Source: Novosphingobium sp. CF614
Lineage (GTDB): Bacteria > Pseudomonadota > Alphaproteobacteria > Sphingomonadales > Sphingomonadaceae
DNA: 52,978 nt
Direction of reading: 5' to 3'
Assembly (NCBI RefSeq): GCF_900113255.1
Contig: NZ_FOOR01000020.1
Span: 1 to 52,978, forward strand
Numbering within the stretch: position 1 is the stretch's first letter; each line of letters opens with the position of its first letter. The position numbers were made by a program, and so were the translations under genes. Shown piece by piece: positions 24,901 through 32,330 of the stretch. Under the pieces are notes generated by a model. That model saw nothing but the letters and a program-made list of their open reading frames with translations, ran no database searches and had not been told where the DNA came from.

Positions 24901-25709
24901 TCGCGCACAACGATCTCCTCGTCTCCAGTGGCACCGACTACAGCCGGTCGGCCCGTAGCGATACCAGCACCCGGTTTGAAGCCGGCAAGCAGGCGGGACC
25001 GGATACGATCGAGCATTTCATGGGCAGCGGTGCCGAAGGCCAGGCGATGCTCGCCAGCTGGCTGCGCGGTGGCTTCGAGATGGATCGCAAGGGGGAATGG
25101 CGCCTGAAGCCGCAGGTCGCCGACACTCTCCAACGCGATGTGCAGGCGATTATGGCCCAGACTGGATGGCAAAGAACTCTGTCTCGTTCAGCCGCTGATC
25201 AGACGACAATGGGAACCACGGTTGGGCTCGAAATTGGGAGAACGATATCTACCTCAGATAGTGAAACCACGAGCGATAGCACGCGGTCTGGCAAAGGACG
25301 GCAAAGAGGGCCTACCCACACGACTAGCAAAGGAAGAACAACAGCAGGTCGATTTGGTGGCGATGTAGGTTTTCGGAGCACGGATCAGGGATCCACTACC
25401 GAAGCCGCGCAATCCACGATGGACATTGTGAACTTCGACGTCCGGGAATCGATTGCTGCCGCTGAGCGTGCCGCAGCGCGCTCCGGCGATCCCGCAACAA
25501 CCTTCTCCCGTGAGCTGTCAAACCGTATCTTGGGGAACGAAGGCATGCGCAATCGCTACCTTCAGGATGCTGACAACGGGCGCGCCACCTTTGATATCAC
25601 CGGTCCGCTCACCTCGCTGGAGCAAAACTCTGTTCTCTCCAAGGGCAGTTTCTCGACGGACATTGCCGGCAGTCCTGGGGACGGAGACAGTAACTTCAAG
25701 AAGCGCTAA
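21945..25709 (+). CDS. traG: Mating-pair stabilisation protein TraG
   Basis: A 1254-residue protein. The N-terminal TraG domain has a signal/anchor (RLFAALPALLLASPAFAV), FHTYDGFAETVDAFRLV and several membrane helices (about 45-105, 355-405, 440-490). The remainder (about 500-1254) is a long Ala/Gly/Ser-rich, helical periplasmic region with repeated RNEA/EAAR-type patterns. The last ~180 codons (from about 25165) use AGA, ATA, ACA and CTA far more than the rest and turn Ser/Thr/Gly-rich, suggesting an exchanged C-terminus. In F, this end governs entry exclusion. The ATG at 21945 has AGGA upstream. Confidence 0.88.
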   Translation: MRRLPRLFAALPALLLASPAFAVDTSFHTYDGFAETVDAFRLVSMIFGDARYETLVMIVATVGIGLGAIIASVRGTGMGLVAFGFQILIGVGLFVGLVATTGTVHVYDRVRNAYQPVGGVPNLLVLVAGATNMIERAMVETIDDNTLDPNAKIEFGAGGHSFDLFLNAVSPRGPMTDVFLDATIKDYVRQCYPVARVSAAYGVDDDQLFRTSTDLPASFAAMAGPATFSTVYTEADKGGTTVSCTEAWTHISDRLSDPVLFDGYANQICARTGYDTGNAQQMTRCRQQLGEMGQMMLGRPLSAQAFLTHILLGNTVGDVLFEDSPASAARVMANRAVISNGLATMSVANEWMPTIRATVFGIMLFMIPIALLFILTPINLRVASFALGMFVFVALWGVIDAGIYQLTLGRATATLAELRSNALAANAWLLAPSAAMKALAIFGSFRTAAAGLAGAFVFTVFRFSGNVFTAFTSGSLGIASQGTAAAAPMGTAEGQASALEAQASALGTRSRAATASSFGDFGERSTFGASRIFGEAGHILGERPGTSGGTAMALGGIEGARQLGSLAPALAGRDLADPAVARAVQANAATTAIHQFAEKDALRSLGNGYFGQGETGERTFAAFTQNLVQWRAFGDQRAYGMMMQGATRHFERAGYSASDAQLKASGVIGEAQADPTFAKLIANTFDQEQMLRNDLTSAQVQVGAMEGRRDYAGNNVAGVERANVATEQAWRSGGNQGQREAASMLGLSVDETSRRAGFINALSGEARSTAITQLSRATGRNEAQVMAALERYNAAVQVGTADGASAEAAREGTSVYGRTSEAAGYDFAERSGRLDAQREVGTSGTRGAARIGEQRRQSENFGFAEGAAAAGVSTREAARLDSFIQALSRTAGNQVDMAEGGAAGIADRARNERLTSIVDRERLTRMQSLLAENGIKLTKRQIAMDQNGDLSLNLTPETAAGMWKAGLINESQLGAIANGGRARFSFAHNDLLVSSGTDYSRSARSDTSTRFEAGKQAGPDTIEHFMGSGAEGQAMLASWLRGGFEMDRKGEWRLKPQVADTLQRDVQAIMAQTGWQRTLSRSAADQTTMGTTVGLEIGRTISTSDSETTSDSTRSGKGRQRGPTHTTSKGRTTAGRFGGDVGFRSTDQGSTTEAAQSTMDIVNFDVRESIAAAERAAARSGDPATTFSRELSNRILGNEGMRNRYLQDADNGRATFDITGPLTSLEQNSVLSKGSFSTDIAGSPGDGDSNFKKR

Positions 25710-26179
25710 CGGTGCTTGCCCGTATGGGGATCAACGTAGCCTGGATTCAGCGGGTTTAAAGGGTTGCCGATCCAAAATGGCCCAGATCGAGGGTCGGACG
25801 GATCGGCGAAGGCGCGCGATCTCTTCACCATCCGCTCATGTTCTTCCCAAACACGCTGTCTCTCAGTTTCGGCCTCCTCATCGGACAGCGGCCTTCCCTC
25901 ACCCTGTCCCACAAAGTTGTCGAGACGCTCCCTGACATAGCCGACGCCCAGCACCATCAGCGCCGTCATCGGGAAGAAAAGGACATTCAGATAGCCTGCG
26001 AGCGCGCCTCGATAAAACGGCTCAAGGAAATCGGCGCGCGTCGATGCCGCCATTCCCAGCCACCAGACGGGAATGGTCACCCACCACAGCTTGGCGTACC
26101 ATGGCCGCCAGAGCCAGGCCGACAGCTTCGGTTCGCCGGCAACACTCTCGGTCTGGTGTTCGTCGATGGCCGCTACCAC
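25706..26179 (-). CDS. Membrane protein convergent with traG
   Basis: A 157-residue protein with two membrane helices (about 27-47, WYAKLWWVTIPVWWLGMAA, and 60-83, GYLNVLFFPMTALMVLGVGY), a charged helical segment rich in Glu/Arg (about 95-120) and a Pro/Gly-rich tail ending NPGYVDPHTGKHR. The GTG at 26179 is preferred because AAAGGA lies 8 nt upstream. It overlaps the traG stop by 4 nt tail to tail. Its size, inner-membrane layout and place next to the variable end of traG invite comparison with entry-exclusion proteins, but no homology is evident. Function unknown. Confidence 0.6.
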   Translation of the reverse strand: MVAAIDEHQTESVAGEPKLSAWLWRPWYAKLWWVTIPVWWLGMAASTRADFLEPFYRGALAGYLNVLFFPMTALMVLGVGYVRERLDNFVGQGEGRPLSDEEAETERQRVWEEHERMVKRSRAFADPSDPRSGPFWIGNPLNPLNPGYVDPHTGKHR

Positions 26180-26253
26180 GGAGAAATCCTTTCGGTTTCC
26201 CCTAACATATCGGGCACAGATCGTCACCAGAAAACAGTGGACGGAACTTGTCT

Positions 26254-26286
26254 TTCCTGTCGGACACTCTATTGTAGAGACAGGAA
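26254..26286. promoter_or_regulatory. Nested inverted repeat before the RES module
   Basis: TTCCTGT (26254-26260) pairs with ACAGGAA (26280-26286) and inside it CTCTA (26267-26271) pairs with TAGAG (26275-26279) around TTG; CGGACA bulges on the left. The right arm carries the ribosome site of the antitoxin gene (AGGAAGGA). It may be an operator for antitoxin autoregulation or an mRNA hairpin masking the ribosome site. Confidence 0.45.
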
Positions 26287-26293
26287 GGACATC

Positions 26294-26938
26294 ATGGCCA
26301 GCACCGTTCCCATCAATGCCCGTCGCACGCGAACCCGGTCACGCTCAGGCGGACATATCGCCGCCAGTGACACGCTGCGCCGACGAGCGATCGACGTGTT
26401 GACCCAAGCCATTGCCAAGGCCGTCGCGTCCGCGAGTGACGAGACGCTGGCTGATATTGTCGGCAGCGAAGCGGACCCACGGCACGCCCTGAGCGTCGCG
26501 GGGCGCGACATTGCGCCGAGGTCCACAGCTGATTTCGAGGCGATGAGGAGTGCGCGCGAGAAGACAGCGATGTTTCGCGCCGACATGGCCGCCAGGTCGG
26601 GAGGCATGCTGGAACGGGGGGACGTCGCAGCGATGTTCGGTGTCACGCCGGCCGCGATCGACAAGCAACGTCAGCGTCGGCAAATCCTCGGCGTCCCCTA
26701 TGGAACGGAGATCCGTTACCCCGCCGCGCAGTTCGTCGACGGCGAGGTGCTGCAGGGCCTCAAGGCAGTGCTGGAAGCATTCGATGACATGAATCCCTGG
26801 GAGCAGCTTATGATGCTCACAACGCCACTCGAGGGGTTCGGAGCGCAGCCCGAGACGATCTTGCAAACGCTGGCCAGACGGCCTGAGCCCAAGGTATTGA
26901 AGCAGCTTGCGGGGCTTGCGGCGGGCTGGGCGGCCTGA
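26294..26938 (+). CDS. Antitoxin of RES-type module (ParS/Xre-like)
   Basis: A 214-residue protein with a basic N-terminus (RRTRTRSRSGG), a helical centre, and a DNA-binding-like segment MLERGDVAAMFGVTPAAIDKQRQRR near 105-130 followed by YPAAQFVDGEVLQGLKAVLEAF (in pieces) and NPWEQLMMLTTPLEGF. The layout matches large antitoxins found directly upstream of RES-domain toxins. AGGAAGGA precedes the ATG. The toxin gene starts 6 nt after its stop. Confidence 0.75.
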   Translation: MASTVPINARRTRTRSRSGGHIAASDTLRRRAIDVLTQAIAKAVASASDETLADIVGSEADPRHALSVAGRDIAPRSTADFEAMRSAREKTAMFRADMAARSGGMLERGDVAAMFGVTPAAIDKQRQRRQILGVPYGTEIRYPAAQFVDGEVLQGLKAVLEAFDDMNPWEQLMMLTTPLEGFGAQPETILQTLARRPEPKVLKQLAGLAAGWAA

Positions 26939-26944
26939 CCTTCT

Positions 26945-27505
26945 GTGCCAACCATTCGACTGAGACGGATCGATGCCGGCGTGCGTCTTCATCGCATCCA
27001 CCGGACCGGCCACGATCCGATCTACTTCGGACCCGCCGGCGACATACCGCAATCGCGCTATGACTCGCCGGACGGCAGCTACAAGGTTCTGTATGCTGCC
27101 CGGACTCTCGAGACGGCCTTCGGCGAAACCCTTGTTCGCGCGCCGGAGACTCCGCACATCCTTTCCACGATGGTCGAGGCCCGGGTGCGCAGCGAAATCG
27201 TGACGGCAAGGTCGCTCAGACTCTATCCGCTGGTCGATGCTGGCGTCTCTGCGCACGGCCTGTCCTTCACGGACCTTCATGGAATCGATTATCGACGAAG
27301 CTGGGCAGTCAGCGCCGAGATTCACGCCACGACCGCCGCGGATGGAATCCTGTATTCTTCCCGGTTCGACAACCAGCGCTGCGTTGCACTCTTCGATCGA
27401 GCTGCGGATGCAATCACCAGGACGGCGACGACCAGCGTCGCGATCGGAGCCGCGGAAGCGAAAGCCCTTGCCCATCATTTTGGGAAGCTGTTCGTCGAAC
27501 CATGA
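26945..27505 (+). CDS. RES-domain toxin
   Basis: A 186-residue protein. The RES-type features are LHRIHRTGHDPIYFGP near the N-terminus (Arg and Gly positions of the NAD-binding fold), the AARTLETAFGETLVR segment and DGILYSSRFDNQRCVALFD near 130-155. RES toxins degrade or consume NAD+ in the cell. A GTG start is used 6 nt after the antitoxin stop. It may act in plasmid maintenance or phage defence. Confidence 0.82.
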   Translation: MPTIRLRRIDAGVRLHRIHRTGHDPIYFGPAGDIPQSRYDSPDGSYKVLYAARTLETAFGETLVRAPETPHILSTMVEARVRSEIVTARSLRLYPLVDAGVSAHGLSFTDLHGIDYRRSWAVSAEIHATTAADGILYSSRFDNQRCVALFDRAADAITRTATTSVAIGAAEAKALAHHFGKLFVEP

Positions 27506-27598
27506 CCGGAACAGCTCTCGCGAGCCGCTACCTTCAAATGCGGCATGCAACGTCACGGAACTCGATTTGCTTGCAGAGTGGAGCGCGACCGGTTATAT

Positions 27599-27614
27599 CT
27601 GACTAGCTAGTCAG
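27599..27614. promoter_or_regulatory. 16-bp palindrome before the Phd/PIN module
   Basis: CTGACTAGCTAGTCAG is perfectly self-complementary and ends directly at the GGAG ribosome site of the phd-like gene. Phd-type antitoxins bind palindromes at this position, so it is a probable autoregulatory operator. Confidence 0.6.
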
Positions 27615-27625
27615 GAGTATGCGCA

Positions 27626-27922
27626 ATGGGCACTGCCACTCGCAAAGGCGTGCGCGACAAGTCTGCCTCAGGCGGCACCTGGAAACTCGAGGATGCCAAG
27701 GCCCGGTTCAGCGAGGTTGTCAGGCGTGCCCAGAGCGAGGGACCGCAGCGCGTCACTGTCCGCGGCCGGGAGGCCGTGGTGGTGATGAGCATTGATGAAC
27801 TCGACCGACTTCTGCCCAAGGATGCGGGCAAGCCTGCCTTCGTTCCGTTCCTCGAGAGCCTCGGACTCGATGGTCTCGACCTTGAACGCGAGATCGACCG
27901 CGGGCGGGACGTGCCTTTGTGA
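27626..27922 (+). CDS. Phd/YefM-family antitoxin
   Basis: A 98-residue antitoxin. The Phd fold is seen in GTWKLEDAKARFSEVVRRAQ followed by GPQRVTVRGREAVVVMSIDELDRLL (in pieces). The C-terminus (FVPFLESLGLDGLDLEREID) binds the toxin. Its stop overlaps the GTG of the PIN gene. Expression is probably controlled by the adjacent palindrome. Confidence 0.87.
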   Translation: MGTATRKGVRDKSASGGTWKLEDAKARFSEVVRRAQSEGPQRVTVRGREAVVVMSIDELDRLLPKDAGKPAFVPFLESLGLDGLDLEREIDRGRDVPL

Positions 27923-28371
27923 AAGGCTGGCTGCTGGACACCCATATCGTATCTGCGTTGGCGGACCCGAACGGTGCGCCCAGCGTCAAGGCGTGGGCAA
28001 CGGCGCAACCCGAGCACCGGATGTTCCTGAGCGTCCTGGCACTTGCGGAGTATGATAAGGGCATCCACAATCTCGAGCCGGACCATCCAGATCGTTCGCG
28101 CTATATCGCTGCCCGCGACGCCCTCGCTGAACGCTTCAACGATCGGCTCCTCTCCGTCGACGATGCGATCGTCTATCGCTGGGGCGCAATTTCGGGTGAG
28201 GTAAAGCGGCGGATCGGGCAGTCCCCGCCAGTGATCGACACGCTGCTCGCCGCAACTGCGATCGAACATGACCTCTTCCTTGTGACGCGAAACATCAAGG
28301 ATGCACGGCAAAGCGGCGCCGTGATCTTCAATCCATGGGAAGACGATCCAACCCGTTTCCCTCTCACCTGA
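27919..28371 (+). CDS. PIN-domain toxin (VapC/FitB-like)
   Basis: A 150-residue PIN-domain ribonuclease. Active-site acidic positions are visible in LLDTHIVSAL, LSVLALAEYDKG and PPVIDTLLAATAI, with the C-terminal LVTRNIKDARQSGAVIFNPW typical of FitB-like members. The GTG start overlaps the antitoxin stop (GTGA). With the upstream Phd-type protein it forms a complete type II module. Confidence 0.87.
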   Translation: MKGWLLDTHIVSALADPNGAPSVKAWATAQPEHRMFLSVLALAEYDKGIHNLEPDHPDRSRYIAARDALAERFNDRLLSVDDAIVYRWGAISGEVKRRIGQSPPVIDTLLAATAIEHDLFLVTRNIKDARQSGAVIFNPWEDDPTRFPLT

Positions 28372-28390
28372 CGCGAATGACGATGAGACG

Positions 28391-29305
28391 ATGAAAACCG
28401 AACTCGATCACCTTCCGGCAAACAAGCGACGCGAACTCGATCGGGTCGTCCAGATCCTCTTCGAGGAGTTCGAGGATGCGCATGGCGATCCGACCGGCGC
28501 TCGGAAGCTCGGCCGCATCCTCAAGATCATTCTCTACGGCTCCTATGCGACCGGGCGCTGGGTGCACGAGCCTCATACCAAGAGAGGCTATCGATCGGAT
28601 TTCGACCTGCTCATCATCGTCAACCAGAAAGAACTGACGGTCTGGACTGAATATTGGGAGAAGGCGGCCGAGCGCCTCGACCGGGAGACCATGATCCTCA
28701 ACCGGTTGCGCACACCCGTCAATTTCATCGTTCATACCCTCCAAGAGGTGAATGACGGTCTGGCCCATGGCCGATATTTCTTCATGGACGTCGCGCGCGA
28801 CGGCATCGCGCTGTATCAGGTCGATAACAGCGAACTGCCCAAGCCCAGGCCCAAGACGCCGCAACAAGCCTATGACATGGCGAAGGAATATTTCGACAAG
28901 TGGCTCGGCCTCGCCGTATCGGCGCGGATGCTTTATCAGTTTGCCTACGACAACAAGCAGTTTCCCGACGCCGCCTATAACCTTCAGCAAGCGTGCGAAC
29001 GCCTCTATTACTGCGTTCTGCTCGTCTACACCTTTTACACACCCTACAGCCACAATATCAAATTTCTCCGGACGCGCGCTGAAACGCTATCTGCGCGGCT
29101 GGTCGAAGCTTGGCCGAGGGAGACCCGCAGGCAGGAAGCGTATTTCAACAAGCTCAAAGACGCCTATGTGAAAGCCAGACACGCCGAGCATTTCAAAATG
29201 ACGGAGGAGGAATTCACATACCTCGCCGAGCGCATTGAGGTGCTCGGCACCATCGTCAACGAACTTTGCCAGGAAAGGTTGGCAGAGCTGCGCGCCGAGC
29301 TATAG
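28391..29305 (+). CDS. Nucleotidyltransferase-HEPN fusion protein
   Basis: A 304-residue protein joining a minimal nucleotidyltransferase (GSYATGRW at about 51-58 and the RSDFDLLIIV acidic pair near 72-81) to a C-terminal HEPN domain (about 160-290, YDMAKEYFDKWLGLAVSARM, LQQACERLYYCVLLVYTF). The sequence KARHAEHF near 257-264 may hold the HEPN catalytic Arg/His, with spacing shorter than the classical R-x4-6-H. Single-chain MNT-HEPN proteins can be self-contained toxin/antitoxin switches. It starts 19 nt after the PIN toxin gene. Confidence 0.8.
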   Translation: MKTELDHLPANKRRELDRVVQILFEEFEDAHGDPTGARKLGRILKIILYGSYATGRWVHEPHTKRGYRSDFDLLIIVNQKELTVWTEYWEKAAERLDRETMILNRLRTPVNFIVHTLQEVNDGLAHGRYFFMDVARDGIALYQVDNSELPKPRPKTPQQAYDMAKEYFDKWLGLAVSARMLYQFAYDNKQFPDAAYNLQQACERLYYCVLLVYTFYTPYSHNIKFLRTRAETLSARLVEAWPRETRRQEAYFNKLKDAYVKARHAEHFKMTEEEFTYLAERIEVLGTIVNELCQERLAELRAEL

Positions 29306-29348
29306 GCGCTTTGCTCTATATTCAGACAAGAATTGCAGGAGGAAATGA

Positions 29349-29624
29349 ATGAACAACAGCGACTTGGCCGAAAAGCTGGCAACGGTGATCGACGTCACAA
29401 AGGCTGACGCCCGCAGGGCGGTTGATACGGTCTTTGCCACAATCGCGGAATCCGCCTCGAACGGCGAGGAAATCTCGCTCAATGGCTTCGGCAAGTTCAA
29501 GGTCAAAGACACGCCGGCGCGGGAGGGACGCAATCCATCTACGGGCGCTACCATCCAGATCGCCGCGTCGAAGAAGCTCACCTTCGCGCCCGCCAAGGCG
29601 ATCAAGGATAAGCTGAACGGCTGA
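29349..29624 (+). CDS. HU-family DNA-binding protein
   Basis: A 91-residue HU/IHF-type protein: MNNSDLAEKLATVIDVTKAD, then EEISLNGFGKFKVKDTPARE with the conserved Gly-Phe-Gly-Lys-Phe turn and GRNPSTGATIQIAASKK, the DNA-contacting arm. It probably bends or packages DNA of this element. AGGAGG precedes the start, and a hairpin follows the stop. Confidence 0.93.
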   Translation: MNNSDLAEKLATVIDVTKADARRAVDTVFATIAESASNGEEISLNGFGKFKVKDTPAREGRNPSTGATIQIAASKKLTFAPAKAIKDKLNG

Positions 29625-29633
29625 ATTCCTGAC

Positions 29634-29659
29634 GACCGGCGATTGATAAATCGCCGGTC
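29634..29659. terminator. Hairpin after the HU gene
   Basis: GACCGGCGATT (29634-29644) and AATCGCCGGTC (29649-29659) form an 11-bp stem with a GATA loop starting about 10 nt after the HU stop. No T-run follows, so termination would be weak or Rho-aided. Confidence 0.55.
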
Positions 29660-29825
29660 AAAGCCGTCATACGACCTCGTCGTCTTCGCGAACCTTGAGC
29701 ATTCCCCTTACCGCGCCGTATCATGGTAAGCATGAAAGAAGCACTGCAGGCGTCCTATCGCGCTTGCCGCCAAAGCTGCCCATGTCCAACGAACGGCATT
29801 AGGGGTTTCTATCCCGGAGAAGGTG

Positions 29826-30212
29826 ATGGCAACTGACGATATACCCGATGCCGCTGCGCGGCGGCTCGCGCTGGCCCTGGTTGAGAATTGCTTACGCAAT
29901 TCCAAACTGGAGGATCTCCATGCTGGCACGACCCCAGGAACTGCGGTCGGCGACTTTAGCGACGTGAAAGTGGTTACGCCCTTTGGTGACATCCCATGGA
30001 ACCAGCTTTCGCGGATCACCGACGAGGAAATGAAGGCGCTCATGATCGAGGTGGTCAACAAGGTCTATACCTTCATCATTCACATGGAGGATCTGGTCTC
30101 CCTGCGGGATTCCGCCCGCTGGAAACGCCCAGAGCACGACGCGGCTCTCCTCCAAATAGCCCTTCAGCGTGCGACCGAACGCAATGGCGAGGAAGCTGGG
30201 GAGCGACCCTGA
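29826..30212 (+). CDS. Hypothetical protein
   Basis: A 128-residue soluble protein without a recognised domain. It contains TPGTAVGDFSDVKVVTPFGD, IPWNQLSRITDEEMKALMIE and a C-terminal HDAALLQIALQRATE helix. GGAGAAGG lies 5-8 nt before the ATG, favouring this start. It stands alone between the HU gene and the AraC-type gene on the other strand. Function unknown. Confidence 0.6.
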   Translation: MATDDIPDAAARRLALALVENCLRNSKLEDLHAGTTPGTAVGDFSDVKVVTPFGDIPWNQLSRITDEEMKALMIEVVNKVYTFIIHMEDLVSLRDSARWKRPEHDAALLQIALQRATERNGEEAGERP

Positions 30213-30250
30213 TTGAGCTTGTGGGACAGAGCCGCCAACCCGCCTGTACA

Positions 30251-30934
30251 TTACGCGGCCTGTCGATGGGCAAGCGCCTTGCGCCGCCATCTCGCTGGCG
30301 TTGTTTCCGTGGCTTTGACGAAGGCATTCGTAAAATGCGCCTGATCGGAGAATCCGCATTCGAGCGCGATCTGCGCGAGAGGCAGGCTACTGCCGGTCAG
30401 CAGCCGCTTTGCGTGCGAGATCCGCTGTTGCACGAACCAGGCATAGGGGGCGATTCCTACCGTATTGGAGAAAGCCCTGACGAAATAGCTGAGGGACAGT
30501 CGGCAGAGGCGGGCGATCTCGGCGATGGATATAGCCTCCGCGAGGTGTCCGCTCATCGTGCGTGTCGCAAGACTCACTTGCCACGGCGCCAGGGTGGGGC
30601 GGCCGTCCGAGGGACCGCGGCTGCCTTTCGCACGGCGCCTCGGTTTAGGGCCGTCAACTGAGCGATCATCATTGCGTCGCAACGGCGCACCAGGAGTTGC
30701 GTCCGCGGTCAAGCGTGCAAAGTCGCCACGGCGACCCCCTCGGGTTGCAAGGCAGTTGGTCTGCGCCGGGAATCTCAGCGCACCGCCTCTTGGACCACCA
30801 CCGTCGGCGGCGAGCCTCGGCCCGCCCATCCCAAGGAGGAGGTCATGATATTCCCGAAAAGAGGACACCCCGCCCAGCCGAAAGGCGCCCATTTTTTTGC
30901 AAAACGCAGGCTCGACCGTCCCGGAACTCGCCAT
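30251..30934 (-). CDS. AraC-family transcriptional regulator
   Basis: A 227-residue protein. The C-terminal ~100 residues form the double helix-turn-helix of AraC proteins: ISIAEIARLCRLSLSYFVRAF, then PYAWFVQQRISHAKRLL and the second motif LPLAQIALECGFSDQAHFTN with the closing TPARWRR. The N-terminal ~115 residues are Arg/Gly-rich, look disordered and show no ligand-binding fold, so the 5' part may be mis-set or degenerate. Target genes unknown. Confidence 0.75.
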   Translation of the reverse strand: MASSGTVEPAFCKKMGAFRLGGVSSFREYHDLLLGMGGPRLAADGGGPRGGALRFPAQTNCLATRGGRRGDFARLTADATPGAPLRRNDDRSVDGPKPRRRAKGSRGPSDGRPTLAPWQVSLATRTMSGHLAEAISIAEIARLCRLSLSYFVRAFSNTVGIAPYAWFVQQRISHAKRLLTGSSLPLAQIALECGFSDQAHFTNAFVKATETTPARWRRKALAHRQAA

Positions 30935-30960
30935 GCAATCATCAGCGTGCCCGTTGGCTG

Positions 30961-31545
30961 CTAGCGCGAAGGGCGTTTGGGACGACGCAGGACACGCCTG
31001 AGATACGTCTCCGCCTTCGACAGTTCCTTTTGCACGGATCGTAGATGCAGGCCGAACTCGGCAGCAATCTCAGCCTGGGATTTTTCATCCCGCCATCTGG
31101 CCAGGAAGATCATGCGGCGTTTCGATGGCAAGGTGTGCAGTGCCGCCAATGCACGATCCATTTCATTGGAAGCAAGGGCGACCCTCTCGGGGTCTGGATC
31201 GTCAGCGGGGAATTCGAGAAGAGTTGCCTCACTCGCAGCGGTCATGCGCCGTTCCCTGCGGCGCCGGTTGGCAGCCAGGTTGATTGCCATTCGGTAAAGA
31301 TAGGATCGGGGGCTGCGAAGGTCGCCGATATTCGGCTCTGCCCTGAGCTTTATATAGGCGTCATGCAGAGCATCTTCCGCGGCTTCACGGGAACGCAAAT
31401 GGGAAGAAAGCCGGTCCAACAGATGGGAATATTCCGCCTCCAGAGCCGCCAGAAGTCGGGCAGCAGGTGCTGGACCGGATCCTTCCACTGGCGGATCAGC
31501 CTCGCCGGCCCCATCGGGATTACGCGCGGGCTCACCTTCAGTCAT
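30961..31545 (-). CDS. ECF-type RNA polymerase sigma factor
   Basis: A 194-residue sigma-70 family protein. Region 2 is LLDRLSSHLRSREAAEDALHDAYIKL followed by PRSYLYRMAINLAANRRRRE (given in pieces); region 4 is ALHTLPSKRRMIFLARWRDE and AEIAAEFGLHLRSVQKELSKA. The pattern is FecI-like. No anti-sigma factor or TonB receptor is adjacent, so its regulon must lie elsewhere or has been lost. ATG at 31545 was taken over one 15 nt upstream. Confidence 0.85.
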   Translation of the reverse strand: MTEGEPARNPDGAGEADPPVEGSGPAPAARLLAALEAEYSHLLDRLSSHLRSREAAEDALHDAYIKLRAEPNIGDLRSPRSYLYRMAINLAANRRRRERRMTAASEATLLEFPADDPDPERVALASNEMDRALAALHTLPSKRRMIFLARWRDEKSQAEIAAEFGLHLRSVQKELSKAETYLRRVLRRPKRPSR

Positions 31546-31560
31546 CGGTAATCCGAGCAT

Positions 31561-31777
31561 TCAGTTGCAAATCCGCCTTGGGATCAGTCACGAAGCTTCG
31601 CGAATGATCTGCCCTTCGGCCAGGATTTGATTCTACGAACAATCGGTCCCGCACGACGGCCACACACTTCAGAAGCTATGGATATGCGTCAACTCAGTCG
31701 CACAATGCTCTACACGACATGGAAGCAGTTTGATCAACTGAGGGCGGGGGACTTCGTTTGCAGCTTGCATGAAGCGT
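31561..31777. other. Intergenic region without recognised feature
   Basis: No gene, repeat or clear promoter was recognised here. It separates the sigma factor gene from the decayed efflux adaptor and presumably carries the sigma factor promoter. Confidence 0.4.
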
Positions 31778-32330
31778 TCACAATGGTTGCCTGAACTCGG
31801 CCTTAACGTCCATTGGATGCCCTGATCCGGAACGGGCACAACCCACGGCTCCCTGAAAGCTCAGCATTGCTGCGGCTGACGGGATGTCCACATATATCTG
31901 ATCAGTACGTTGAATGACCGTTAACGGCGCGGCCTGCCCCGCCTGAACAAGCGCGCCCGGCGTTAAGGTCGACCCACCGATCCGGCCTAAAATCGCGGCG
32001 CGAACACGTACGGAGCCCAGATTGACTGCAGCCGCCCGCGCGGCGGCACGCTGTGTAGCGGTTTCTTCCAGCGCAAAATTGGCGGCGACGTCGGAATTTT
32101 CCTCATCCTCGCGACTGACTGCATTACGCTGGGCGAGATAGCTATTGCGCTCAGCGTGCGCTCCGGTCGAGGCAATTATCGCGACGGCCTTGGCGAGATT
32201 GCCGCGCGCGACATTACGGATCGGGTCGGAGCGCTGGCGGCGGCTTGTCGGGCTTCTTTCAGCTTGCATGAGCAATAGCTACCACGCCTGATCTGGTAGG
32301 TGAACATACGCTCCTCTTTATTTTGCGCCG
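31778..32330 (-). pseudogene. Decayed RND efflux membrane-fusion (AcrA-like) gene
   Basis: The minus strand preserves a central AcrA-type segment: YLAQRNAVSREDEENSD, AARAAAVNLGSVRVRAAILG, then GRIGGSTLTPGALVQAGQAA and TVIQRTDQIYVDIPSA. These match the helical hairpin end and lipoyl-like domain of RND periplasmic adaptors. Upstream remnants (FTYQIRRGSY) lie in another frame, so frameshifts are present, and the N-terminal signal and C-terminal domains are missing. No intact pump gene is nearby. It is a relic. Confidence 0.7.

Noticed and set aside
24033..25172. 379-residue minus-strand frame inside traG
   Set aside because: Shadow of traG without ribosome site or domain.
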